Source of the DNA: Planctomycetota bacterium
GTDB taxonomy: Bacteria; Planctomycetota; UBA1135; GCA-002686595
Direction: 5' to 3'
Assembly: GCA_016709875.1 (NCBI GenBank)
Contig: JADJLZ010000011.1
Span: 124,001 to 188,000 of the forward strand
Length of the DNA stretch: 64,000 nt
The notes under the pieces are model-generated. The model was not told the origin of the DNA. It ran no database searches and saw only the letters and a list, made by a program, of their open reading frames with translations. Within the stretch, counting starts at the first letter, position 1, and each line of letters starts with the position of its first letter. Shown here in pieces: positions 25,870 through 34,336 of the stretch. The position numbers and the translations under genes are program-made.

Positions 25870-26625
25870 ATGCGCATCGTCTCCCTCTGCCCCAGCCTGA
25901 CCGAGCTCGTCTTCGACCTTGGCCGCGGCTCCGAGCTGGTCGGGATCACGCAGTACTGCGTGCATCCGGCCGAGGCGCTCGCGCGCATCGAGGCGCTCGG
26001 CGGCACCAAGAACCCTGACGTCACGCGCATCGTCGATCTCGCGCCCGACCTCGTGCTGCTGAACGAGGAGGAGAACCGCCGCGAGGATGCGCAGGTGCTC
26101 GCGCGCGCAGGGATCGCCTGCCACACGAGCCTGCCACACGACGCGCAGGAGACCGCGCTGATGGTTCGCTCGATCGGCGCGGCGCTCGGCACGCGCGAGC
26201 GCGCCGAGGCGCTCGCGGCGGACATCGAGCGGCGCGCCGAGCGCGTGCGGGCCGAGGTGGCGAGCGCACGGCATGTGCCTTTCGCGTACCTGATCTGGCG
26301 CAAGCCCTGGATGAGCGTCAACGGGGACACCTATGCCTCGGCGCTGCTCGAGCTCGCGGGCGGGCGCAACGTGTTCGCGGGCGAGGCCCTGCGCTACCCC
26401 GAGATCTCGACCGCGAGCCTCGCTTCGCTCGAACCTGAGCGCGTTTTCCTGTGCACGGAGCCCTTCGGCTTCCTGCCCCGGCATGCGGACGAGCTCGCGC
26501 TGGAGACGGGGATCACGCGCGAGCGCTTCGTAATCGCCGACGGCGAGTACCTCTCGTGGCACGGTTCGCGCACGCCGGCGGGCATCGACTACGCCGCGCA
26601 GCTGCTCCGCGACGCGCGCCGCTGA
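25870..26625 (+). CDS. BtuF-like cobalamin/metal-chelate-binding protein without signal peptide
   Basis: 251 residues. It begins directly with the conserved domain (MRIVSLCPSLTELVFDLGRG), with LGGTKNPDVTRIVDLAPDLVLLNEEENR and a long backbone helix (about 115-140), then SALLELAGGRNVF. This is the Peripla_BP_2 fold, close to short proteins annotated as cobalamin-binding. There is no export signal, so it would stay in the cytoplasm unless an earlier start exists, which I do not see. No transporter genes are beside it. A role in handling B12 for the nearby mutase is possible, but unproven. Confidence 0.75.
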   Translation: MRIVSLCPSLTELVFDLGRGSELVGITQYCVHPAEALARIEALGGTKNPDVTRIVDLAPDLVLLNEEENRREDAQVLARAGIACHTSLPHDAQETALMVRSIGAALGTRERAEALAADIERRAERVRAEVASARHVPFAYLIWRKPWMSVNGDTYASALLELAGGRNVFAGEALRYPEISTASLASLEPERVFLCTEPFGFLPRHADELALETGITRERFVIADGEYLSWHGSRTPAGIDYAAQLLRDARR

Positions 26626-26638
26626 GCCCGCGCGCCTC

Positions 26639-29600
26639 TCAGGGCCGCAGCGGGGTCGGCTGGTTCGGAACGCCCTGCGTGTGGCCCGGGATGCGCCGCG
26701 GCGGAGATCGGCGGTTCGGCCGGATGCGCGAGGGGCGCACCGAGGTCGGCGAGGCAGGACGCTGCAGGATGCCGCCGGTCAGTGCCTGGCCGTCCGGGTG
26801 ACAGTTGTAGCAGGCGTTGCTGTTGTACTGGTAGTTGTTGACGCCGTTGTGGTGGTTGTTCGTGCTGCTCTGGCCGTGGCAACCGCCGCTGATGCAGCTG
26901 AAGGCCGTGAACACCTGCGTCGTCGTGTGGCACTGGTTGCAGCGCGAGCTGTGGTGCGGCAAGCGGAAGGTGTTGTCGTGCGTCGTCGCCGGGTTGAAGC
27001 CGTTCGGCGTCCAGCTCGTCGTGCTCGTGTGGCAGGTGAAGGGACCCGATCCCGTACAGGTCAGCGGGTAGCCCTGCACCTCGTGGTCCGGGTTGCTCGT
27101 GCCGTTGAAGTCCGCCATGTGGCACGACGAGCAGGCACCCGTGATGCCGGTGTGGTTCATGTTCACCGGCGCCCAGCCCGCGTTCGTCGTGTGGCAGTTT
27201 GCGCAGGCAGTCGGCAGGCCGAGCGAAACGTGGTTGGGGTTTGTCGCTCCGTTGTAGTCAGACTGGTGGCACCCGACGCAGGTCGTCGGCAGCGTGCCGC
27301 TGTAGTTGCCGTTGATGTGGCAGTTCCCGCACGCGAGCGGCGGCGAGACGTGCGCGCCCGTCAAGTTGAAGCCCACGTTCGTGTGCGTGAACGTCGCCGG
27401 CTGCCAGGCAGTCGTGTTGTGGCAGGTGTTGCAGGTCTGCGGGAAGCCGCTCGAGGCGTGCGGCGGGTTGGTCGTGCCGTTGAAGTCGGCCAGGTGGCAG
27501 CCCGAGCAGGCCGTCGGCGGGTTGGTGGTGTAGTTGCCGCCGGTGTGGCAATCGGTGCACACGCGCGGCGGGACCTGGTGCTGGCCGGTGAGCGGCCACT
27601 GGCTGTGATTGAACGTCGCCCCGGTCCAGCCGCTGGTCGTGTGGCAGGTCTGGCAGGTCGTCGGGAAGCTGCTCGCAGCGTGCGGCGGATTCGTCGTCGC
27701 GTTGTAGTCCGCCATGTGGCAACCCGAGCAGGCCGTGGGCGCGCTGGTGTAGCTCGGGCGCGTGTGGCACTGCGAGCAGGACGTCGTGTGCGGCGGCAGG
27801 TGCAGTCCGGTCAGCGGCCAGCCCGAGTGGCTGAAAGTAGACGGGACCCAGGTCGTGTTGTTGTGGCACATCGTGCAGACAGGCGGCGCGCCTCCGAGCT
27901 GCTGGTGGGTCACGTTGCTCGACGCGTTGTACTGCGGATCGACGCTCGCGCCTGCTCCGTGGCACCCGACGCAGGTGGTCGGCAGCGTGGTCGTGTAGTT
28001 CCCGTTCAGGTGGCAGGCCGTGCACGCGAGCGGCGGCGAGGCGTGCGCTCCCGTCAGCGGGTAGTACGACGTGTGGTTGAACGTCGCCGGCTGCCAGGCG
28101 GCCGTGTTGTGGCAGTTCTGGCAGGTCTGCGGGAAGTTGCCCGACGCGTGCGGCGGACTGGTCGTGCCGTTGTAGTCGGCGAGGTGGCAGCCCACGCAGG
28201 TCGTCGGCGGATTCGTGGAGTAGTTGCCGCCGGTGTGGCAATCGGTGCAGGTGCGCGGCGGAACCGTGTGCTGTCCGACGAGCGGCCAGGAGCTGTGGTT
28301 GAAAGTCGAATTCGTCCAGCCCGTGGTCGTGTGGCAGGTCTGACAGGTGGTCGGGAAATTCGTCGACGCGTGCGGCGGGTTGGTCGTCGCGTTGTAGTCC
28401 GCCATGTGACAGCCCGAGCAGGCTGTCGGCAGGTTGGTGGTGTAGTTGCCGCCGGTGTGGCACTCGGTGCAGGTGCGCGGCGGAACCGTGTGCAGTCCGG
28501 TCAGCGGCCACGAGCTGTGGTTGAAGCTCGAACCGGTCCAGCCCGCGGTCGTGTGGCAGGTGTCGCAGGCGTGCGGGAAGTTGCTCGAGGCGTGCGGCGG
28601 GTTCGTCGTCGCGTTGAAGTCGGCTTGGTGGCAGCCCCAGCAGGTGGTCGGCGCGTTGTTGTAGGTGCTGCCGGAGTGGCACTGCGTGCAGGCCGTGGTG
28701 ACGTGCTGGCCGGTGAGCGGGTAGCTCGTGTGGTCGAAGGTCGAGGGTACCCAGGTCGAGTTGTTGTGGCAGTTCGTGCAAACCGGCGGGTTCGTGCCGA
28801 GCTGCTGGTGCGTCGGGTTGCTCGAGACGGTGTAGTCAGGGTCGATGCTCGCCCCTAGCCCGTGGCATCCGACGCAGGTCGTGGGCAGCGTCGTCGTGTA
28901 GTTCCCGTTGAGGTGGCACGCGGTGCACGCGAGCGGCGGCGAGAGGTGCGCGCCCGTGAGCGGGTAGTACGAGGTGTGGTTGAAGGTCGCAGGCTGCCAG
29001 GCATTGGTGTTGTGGCAGCTCTGGCAAGTCTGCGGGAAGTTGCTCGAAGCGTGCGGCGGGCTGGTCGTGCCGTTGTAGTCCGCGAGGTGGCACCCGACGC
29101 AGTTCGTGGGCAGCGTCGTGGTGTAGTTCCCGCCCGTATGGCAATCGGTGCACTGGCGCGGCGGGACGGTGTGCTGTCCCGACAGCGGCCAGGAGCTGTG
29201 GTTGAAGGTGGCGCCCGTCCAGCCGCCGGTCGTGTGGCACGTCTGGCAGGTCGTCGGGAAGTTCGCCGAGGCGTGCGGCGGGTTGGTCGTCGCGTTGTAG
29301 TCCGCCTGGTGGCAACCGACGCAGGCAGTGGGCGGGTTGACGGTGTAGTTGCCGCCGGCGTGGCAGTCGGTGCACTGGCGCGGCGGGACGGTGTGCAGAC
29401 CGGTGAGCGGCCACCAGCTGTGGTTGAAGGTGCCGCCGGTCCACCCCGCCGTCGTGTGGCAGGTCTCGCAGCTCGTCGGGTAGTTGCTCGAGGCGTGCGG
29501 CGGGTTGGTCGTGCCGTTGTAGTCCACGAGGTGGCATCCGACGCAGTTCGTCGGCGCGCCCTGGTAGCTGCCGCCCGTGTGGCACAGCGCACACGAGGTC

Positions 29601-32335
29601 GTCGTGTGCAGACCGGAGAGCGGCCAACTCGTGTGCGAATAGGTCGAGGGCGTCCAGGTCGAGTTCCCGTGGCACATCGTGCACTCGGGCGGGTTCGCGC
29701 CGAGCTGGCCGTGCGTCGCGTTCGACCCGGTGGTGTAGACCGCGTTCACCGTCGCGCCCTGGCCGTGGCAACCCGCGCAATTGCTCGGCAGGTTCATGCG
29801 GTAGTTGCCGTTCAGGTGGCAATCGGTGCACGCGAGCGGCGGCACGGTGTGCGCCCCGGTCAACGGGTAGAACGGCGTGTGGTTGAAGTTGGCCGGTTGC
29901 CAGGCGCTAGTGTTGTGGCAGTCCTGGCAAGTCTGCGCGAAGCCGTTGCTGACGTGGTTGGGGCTGGTTGCGCCGTTGAAGTCGGCGAGGTGGCAGCCGG
30001 CGCAATTCGTCGGCGGGTCGGTCGTGTAGCTGCCACCCGTATGGCAGGCGCTGCACAGCGTCGGTGGCGAGGCGTGCTGGCCGGTGAGCGGCCAGATGCT
30101 GTGGTTGAAGGTCGAGCCCGTCCAGCCCGCTGTCGTGTGGCAGGTTTCGCAGGTCTGCGGGAAACCGTTCGCCACGTGCGAGGGGTTCGTCGTGCCGTTG
30201 TAGTCCGCCATGTGGCAGCCCGAGCAGGCCGTCGGCAGCGTCTGGTTGTAGTGGCCGCCCGTATGGCAATCGACGCACAGGCGCGGCGGCACTGCGTGCA
30301 GGCCGGTCAGCGGCCAGACGCTGTGGTTGAAGTCCGCGCCCGCCCAGCCGGCGGTCGTGTGGCAGGTCTGGCAGGTCTGTGGGAAGCCGTTCGCGGCGTG
30401 CGGCGGATTGCTGGTGGCGTTGTAGTCCGCCATGTGACACCCGCTGCAGTTCGTCGGCGCGTTCGCGTAGTTGCCCGCGAGGTGGCAGTTGGTGCAGGCG
30501 TTCGGCGGCACCGTGTGCAGACCGGTGAGCGGCCACATCGAGTGCGTGAAGTTGGCGCCCTCCCAGCCTGTCGTGTTGTGGCAGTCCCCGCAGGTCGTCT
30601 GGAAGTTGCTCTGCGCGTGCGGCGGGTTCGTCGTGGCGTTGTAGTTCGCCAGGTGGCAACCCACGCAGGTCGTCGGCGCCGTCCCGTAGTTGCTGCCGAG
30701 GTGGCAATCGGCGCACATCGTCGGGAACAGGTGCGCGCCGGTCAGCGTGAAGCTCGCGTGGCTGAAGCTCGTGTACTGCCAGGTCGAGTCGTTGTGGCAA
30801 TTGGTGCAAGTGGCCGCGTTCTGGCCGAGCTGCATGTGCGCCATGTTGCTCGATGCGACGTAGATCGGGTTGATCGTCGCGCTCGCGCCGTGACACCCGA
30901 TGCAGGTCGTGGGCGTGACCAGGAAGTTCCCGCCCGTGTGGCAATCAGTGCACGTGCGCGGCGGCATGGCGTGCGCGTTGACCAGCGGGAACACCGTCGT
31001 GTGGTTGAAGGTCGAGGGCGTGAAGTGCACCGTCGAGTGGCACTGCTCGCAGCTCGTCGGGAGCCCCGCGCTGAGGTGGTCGGGTTGCGTCGTCGCGGTG
31101 TAGTCCGCCTGGTGGCAGCCGATGCACTCGACCGGCGCCGAGCTGTAGTCGGCGGGGTTCGTGTGGCAAGACGTGCAGGTCGTGTCGCGGTGCGTGCCCG
31201 TCAGCGGCCAGGTGTCGTGGTTGAACACCGCGGCATGGAAGTCGACCGTGTCGTGGCAGTTCGAGCAGGTCGTCGGGTAGCCCGTCGCGACGTGGTTGGG
31301 CGTCGTGGTCGCGTTGTACTCCGCGAGGTGGCAGCCCACGCAGGTCGTGATCGTGCCCTGGAAGACGTTCGACTGGTGGCAATCGGAGCACTTGCGCTGC
31401 GGGGTCGAGTGGCTGCCGACGAGCGGCCAGAAGCTGTGGTCGAAGGGCGCGCCGCGCCAGCCCTGCGGCGTGTGGCAGTCCGTGCAGGTCTGCGCGATGC
31501 CCGCGGCCGAGTGCCCGGGGTCCACGGTCGCGTCGAAGTTCGCGATGTGGCAGTCGACGCACTGGTTGTGCAGCCCGTGCCAGATGTCGCCCGCGTGGCA
31601 GTCCATGCACTGCCGCTCGGGCGGCGCGTGGTGGCCCACGAGCGGGAACCACGAGTGGTTGAAGTCGCCCTGGGCCCAGCTCACCGGCGCGTGGCAGTGC
31701 GCGCAGTCGTTCACCCAGCCCTGCGCGAGGTGGTCGGGGTTCGTCGCGCTCGCGAGCTCGGCCTGGTGGCAGCTCGCGCATTCGACCGGCGCGCGCTCGA
31801 AGTTGCCGACCTGCGCGCCCGCGTGGCAGCGCCAGCACTCGACGGCGGCGTGCACGCCAAAGAGCGGGAAGCGCGTCTTGCTGTGCAGCGCGATCGCGTC
31901 GTCGACGCGCCAGTTCGACTCGTTGTGGCAGTTCGTGCAAGCGGCGCCCTGCTTGCCGCGGTGGATGTCCTCGTGGCAACCGACGCAGCCAGCGGCGGCG
32001 AAGCGCTCGACCGGGCCGCGGTCGTTGTGGCAGCGCAGGCACTCGGCGCGCGCGTGCGCGCCCTTGAGCGCGACGCCGGTCTCCTTCGCGTGGTCGAAGA
32101 CGAAGTCGGAGCGGATCTCGCTCCACGACGTGCCCTTGTGGCACATCGAGCAATCGCGCGGGAACGTGTCGTGCGGGACGACGGGGCCGCGGCGCTTGTC
32201 CCAGTCCTGTTGCAGCACGCCGCCGCTCCCGACGTGTCCGCCCATCGTGCAGGCGAGCAGGCCCAGAAGGCACGCGAGCAACGCGAGCAGAACTCGGGCA
32301 CGTGCGAGTTGCGAGCGGATCTGCGGCTGGGTCAC
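26639..32335 (-). CDS. Giant lipoprotein c-type cytochrome, about 70 heme sites
   Basis: 1898 residues from a GTG with GGAG nine bases upstream. The signal ends in LLAC (Cys29), so it is a lipoprotein. I count 70 CxxCH motifs, plus one Cx7CH (CTGSGPFTCH) and one Cx4CH (CISGGCH) near the C-terminus. A head of about 18 hemes matches the 38-heme paralogue site for site. It is followed by repeated three-heme units of 74 residues such as CTDCH...CVGCHQADYN...NPPH...CQTCH...FNHSSWPLSGQH. Each unit has three further His residues (PPH, FNH, GQH), enough to give every heme a second axial ligand. A heme-free Arg/Pro tail of about 50 residues ends it. Probably a surface electron conductor. Length could be wrong if assembly collapsed repeats. 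Confidence 0.93.
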   Translation of the reverse strand: MTQPQIRSQLARARVLLALLACLLGLLACTMGGHVGSGGVLQQDWDKRRGPVVPHDTFPRDCSMCHKGTSWSEIRSDFVFDHAKETGVALKGAHARAECLRCHNDRGPVERFAAAGCVGCHEDIHRGKQGAACTNCHNESNWRVDDAIALHSKTRFPLFGVHAAVECWRCHAGAQVGNFERAPVECASCHQAELASATNPDHLAQGWVNDCAHCHAPVSWAQGDFNHSWFPLVGHHAPPERQCMDCHAGDIWHGLHNQCVDCHIANFDATVDPGHSAAGIAQTCTDCHTPQGWRGAPFDHSFWPLVGSHSTPQRKCSDCHQSNVFQGTITTCVGCHLAEYNATTTPNHVATGYPTTCSNCHDTVDFHAAVFNHDTWPLTGTHRDTTCTSCHTNPADYSSAPVECIGCHQADYTATTQPDHLSAGLPTSCEQCHSTVHFTPSTFNHTTVFPLVNAHAMPPRTCTDCHTGGNFLVTPTTCIGCHGASATINPIYVASSNMAHMQLGQNAATCTNCHNDSTWQYTSFSHASFTLTGAHLFPTMCADCHLGSNYGTAPTTCVGCHLANYNATTNPPHAQSNFQTTCGDCHNTTGWEGANFTHSMWPLTGLHTVPPNACTNCHLAGNYANAPTNCSGCHMADYNATSNPPHAANGFPQTCQTCHTTAGWAGADFNHSVWPLTGLHAVPPRLCVDCHTGGHYNQTLPTACSGCHMADYNGTTNPSHVANGFPQTCETCHTTAGWTGSTFNHSIWPLTGQHASPPTLCSACHTGGSYTTDPPTNCAGCHLADFNGATSPNHVSNGFAQTCQDCHNTSAWQPANFNHTPFYPLTGAHTVPPLACTDCHLNGNYRMNLPSNCAGCHGQGATVNAVYTTGSNATHGQLGANPPECTMCHGNSTWTPSTYSHTSWPLSGLHTTTSCALCHTGGSYQGAPTNCVGCHLVDYNGTTNPPHASSNYPTSCETCHTTAGWTGGTFNHSWWPLTGLHTVPPRQCTDCHAGGNYTVNPPTACVGCHQADYNATTNPPHASANFPTTCQTCHTTGGWTGATFNHSSWPLSGQHTVPPRQCTDCHTGGNYTTTLPTNCVGCHLADYNGTTSPPHASSNFPQTCQSCHNTNAWQPATFNHTSYYPLTGAHLSPPLACTACHLNGNYTTTLPTTCVGCHGLGASIDPDYTVSSNPTHQQLGTNPPVCTNCHNNSTWVPSTFDHTSYPLTGQHVTTACTQCHSGSTYNNAPTTCWGCHQADFNATTNPPHASSNFPHACDTCHTTAGWTGSSFNHSSWPLTGLHTVPPRTCTECHTGGNYTTNLPTACSGCHMADYNATTNPPHASTNFPTTCQTCHTTTGWTNSTFNHSSWPLVGQHTVPPRTCTDCHTGGNYSTNPPTTCVGCHLADYNGTTSPPHASGNFPQTCQNCHNTAAWQPATFNHTSYYPLTGAHASPPLACTACHLNGNYTTTLPTTCVGCHGAGASVDPQYNASSNVTHQQLGGAPPVCTMCHNNTTWVPSTFSHSGWPLTGLHLPPHTTSCSQCHTRPSYTSAPTACSGCHMADYNATTNPPHAASSFPTTCQTCHTTSGWTGATFNHSQWPLTGQHQVPPRVCTDCHTGGNYTTNPPTACSGCHLADFNGTTNPPHASSGFPQTCNTCHNTTAWQPATFTHTNVGFNLTGAHVSPPLACGNCHINGNYSGTLPTTCVGCHQSDYNGATNPNHVSLGLPTACANCHTTNAGWAPVNMNHTGITGACSSCHMADFNGTSNPDHEVQGYPLTCTGSGPFTCHTSTTSWTPNGFNPATTHDNTFRLPHHSSRCNQCHTTTQVFTAFSCISGGCHGQSSTNNHHNGVNNYQYNSNACYNCHPDGQALTGGILQRPASPTSVRPSRIRPNRRSPPRRIPGHTQGVPNQPTPLRP
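27959..29764 (-). repeat. Two tandem 903-bp coding repeats, each built from 222/237-bp three-heme units
   Basis: The same landmark (heme motif followed by a GASID/GQGATV-type insert) occurs at 27959, 28862 and 29765, two exact steps of 903 bases (301 residues, 12 hemes). The next landmark upstream is at 30890, a step of 1125 = 903 + 222. Within a block, equivalent CTDCH sites are 222 bases apart, for example 28231 and 28453. Protein sequences of the blocks are very similar but not identical. Confidence 0.9.
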
Positions 32336-32407
32336 GGTCGGAATCTCCGGAGGCTGTCGGTCAGGATGCGAACAGCATCGTATCGTCGCGTGAGCACGGC
32401 GCGACCT

Positions 32408-32435
32408 GTTTGGGCCTGTTTTCCTAGGCCCAAAC
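32408..32435 (-). terminator. Hairpin between the 17-heme and 70-heme genes
   Basis: A perfect 10-bp inverted repeat (32408-32417 and 32426-32435) with an eight-base loop, 73 bases upstream of the 70-heme start. On the minus strand it is not followed by a T tract, so it may be an attenuator, an RNA-stabilising stem or a protein site, not a strong terminator. Confidence 0.4.
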
Positions 32436-32498
32436 TCTCGTAATGCTTAGCAACTCCGTCATGTGGAGAAATGCCGAATGTGGGGAACCCGGCTGCGT

Positions 32499-32578
32499 CG
32501 AATCAGAGTGCGATTCGCGAATCACACGTTGGCGAATCACGAAGCGTTCATTCGCGGGCGATTTCCGCACGGGAAATC
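32499..32578 (-). promoter_or_regulatory. Candidate control region of the 70-heme gene: three TGATTCG copies and a palindrome
   Basis: Read on the minus strand, TGATTCG occurs at 32533-32539, 32518-32524 and 32499-32505 (steps of 15 and 19 bases), just downstream of a 7-bp palindrome at 32560-32578. The patch is less GC-rich than its surroundings and lies between two cytochrome genes. Repeated sites suggest a regulator; no -35/-10 pair is convincing. Confidence 0.35.
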
Positions 32579-32586
32579 GACGTGGA

Positions 32587-34206
32587 TCAAGGCCGGAGCG
32601 GAGTCGGCGGCGGCGGCTGCGGCCTCGCCGGTCCCGGAATGCGGCGCGGAGGTGCGCGGCGGCCGGGCGTCGCACGCGACGGGCGGACGGGCAGCGATCG
32701 TGCGCCGCGGCGGCCGCTCTGGCCCGTCAGGTCGTCGTGCGCGTGTCCGTCGGGGTGGCACTCGTAGCAGGCGTTGCTGTTGTACTGGTAGTCGTTCACG
32801 TCGTGGTGGTGGCCGTTGGTGCCGCTTTGGCCATGGCAGCCGCCGCTGATGCAGCTGAAGCTGGTGAACACCTGCGTCGTCGTGTGGCACTGGTTGCAGC
32901 GCGATCCGTGGTGGGGCAGCGGGAAGTCCGGATCGTGGCTCGTATTCGGGTTCCAGCTGACCGTGTGCCAGTTGTTCGAGCTCGAGTGGCACATCGCGCA
33001 CTCGAGCGGATATCCCTGGAGCTCGTGGTCCGGATTCGAGGTCGAGTTGTAGTCGGGAGTGTGGCACTCCTGGCAGGTCCCCACGAGCCCGGTGTGGTCC
33101 ATGTGGACGGGGTGCCAGTGCGGAGCGGTCGTGTGGCACTGCGCACAGGCGGTCGGGATGCCGAGCTGCGCGTGGTCCGGAGCGCTCGTCGCGTCGTAGT
33201 CCACCTGGTGGCAGCCGACGCAGTTCGTCGGCAGCGTCACGCCGTAGTTCCCTCCGACGTGGCACGCCGCGCATGCGAGCGGCGGCGAGGTGTGCGCGCC
33301 GCTGAGCTCGAAGCCGACGCCCGAGTGCGTGAAGGTCGCCGGCTGCCAGTGCGCCGTGCCGTGGCACACCTGGCAGTTCGTGGGGAAGTTGCCTGCGGCG
33401 TGCGGCGGATTCATGGTCGCGTCGTAGTTCGCCTGGTGGCAGCCTGCGCAGGTGGACTGCAGGCCGGAGTAGCTCCCGCTCGTGTGGCAGTCGGTACACG
33501 AGCGCGGTGGTGTGGCGTGCGCTCCCTGGAGCGGCCACCAGCTGTGGTTGAATGCGGCGCTCGTCCAGCCGACGGTCGAGTGGCAGCGCTGGCAGTCGCT
33601 CGTCCAGCCTTCCGCGAGGTGGTCGGGATTCGTCGCGCTCGCGAGCTCCGCCTGGTGGCAGGTCGCGCACTGCGTCGCGGCGCGGTCGAAGTTCCCGACC
33701 TGCGCGCCGGGATGGCAGCGCCAGCACTCGACGGCGGCGTGCGCGCCGAAGAGCGGGAAGCGCGTGCGCTCGTGCAGCGCGATCGCGTCGCCGATCGACC
33801 ATTTGGTCTCGTCGTGACAATCCGCGCACTGGTTGCCCTGCTTGCCGCGGTGGACGTCCTCGTGGCAGCCGGCGCAGCCGCGGCCGGCGAAGAGCTGGAC
33901 CGGGCCGCGGTCGTTGTGACAGCGCAGGCACTCCGCGCGCGCGTGCGCGCCGCGCAGCGGGGTCCCGGCCTCCTTCTCGTGGTCGAAGGCGAAGTCCGCG
34001 CGGATCCGGCTCCAGGAACCACCCTCGTGGCACAGCGAGCAGTCGCGCGGGAAGTTGTCGTGCGGCACGACCGGTCCACGGCGCTGGTTCCAGTCCTGCT
34101 GCAGCACACCGCCGCTCGAGAGGCGGCCGCCGCTCGTGCAGGCGTACAGGCCGAAGAACAGCGCGAGCGCGGCGAGGAGGAGAAAAAACAGGTCCCTGAT
34201 ACGCAT
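32587..34206 (-). CDS. Lipoprotein c-type cytochrome, 17 CxxCH sites
   Basis: 539 residues from the ATG at 34206 (GGGAG eight bases before). Lipobox LYAC at about residue 24. I count 17 CxxCH motifs plus a Cx4CH (CISGGCH). The first seven hemes and their spacing match the heads of the 38- and 70-heme proteins (VPHDNFPRDCSLCH, AHARAECLRCHNDRG, GCAGCHEDVHRGKQG, RTRFPLFGAHAAVECWRCH), and the last four match their ends, so this is the short form of the same design. The tail again has PPRRIPG. At the place where the paralogues have Cx7CH this one has a normal CAMCH. It is separated from the 38-heme gene by a strong terminator and so needs its own promoter. Confidence 0.92.
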   Translation of the reverse strand: MRIRDLFFLLLAALALFFGLYACTSGGRLSSGGVLQQDWNQRRGPVVPHDNFPRDCSLCHEGGSWSRIRADFAFDHEKEAGTPLRGAHARAECLRCHNDRGPVQLFAGRGCAGCHEDVHRGKQGNQCADCHDETKWSIGDAIALHERTRFPLFGAHAAVECWRCHPGAQVGNFDRAATQCATCHQAELASATNPDHLAEGWTSDCQRCHSTVGWTSAAFNHSWWPLQGAHATPPRSCTDCHTSGSYSGLQSTCAGCHQANYDATMNPPHAAGNFPTNCQVCHGTAHWQPATFTHSGVGFELSGAHTSPPLACAACHVGGNYGVTLPTNCVGCHQVDYDATSAPDHAQLGIPTACAQCHTTAPHWHPVHMDHTGLVGTCQECHTPDYNSTSNPDHELQGYPLECAMCHSSSNNWHTVSWNPNTSHDPDFPLPHHGSRCNQCHTTTQVFTSFSCISGGCHGQSGTNGHHHDVNDYQYNSNACYECHPDGHAHDDLTGQSGRRGARSLPVRPSRATPGRRAPPRRIPGPARPQPPPPTPLRP

Positions 34207-34302
34207 GCAGACTCCCGGATGGATCCAGGGTAGATGCCAGGTGCGGATCAGACGACCCACAGGACCGAAATGTTCCCCCTCGATGCGGCAACCTGGAAAG
34301 CA

Positions 34303-34331
34303 GCGCGCCCTCCCCGGTGGGGAGGGCGCGC
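34303..34331 (-). terminator. Strong hairpin terminator after the 38-heme gene
   Basis: A perfect 13-bp GC-rich stem (34303-34315 with 34319-34331) and a three-base loop, starting 6 bases after the stop codon of the 38-heme gene on the minus strand, followed by CTGCTTTCC. It separates the five-gene upstream operon from the 17-heme gene. Confidence 0.7.
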
Positions 34332-34336
34332 GTGGT

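Noticed and set aside
27959..30890. Regular repeats that could suggest a CRISPR array
   Set aside because: The period is 222/903 bp, not 60-75, the units are coding, and no cas gene is present.
26681..32443. Very long plus-strand reading frames opposite the 70-heme gene (up to about 1190 codons)
   Set aside because: They are mirror frames created by the repeated, GC-rich cytochrome code; their Val/Arg-rich proteins follow the CxxCH period and have no start signals or family features.
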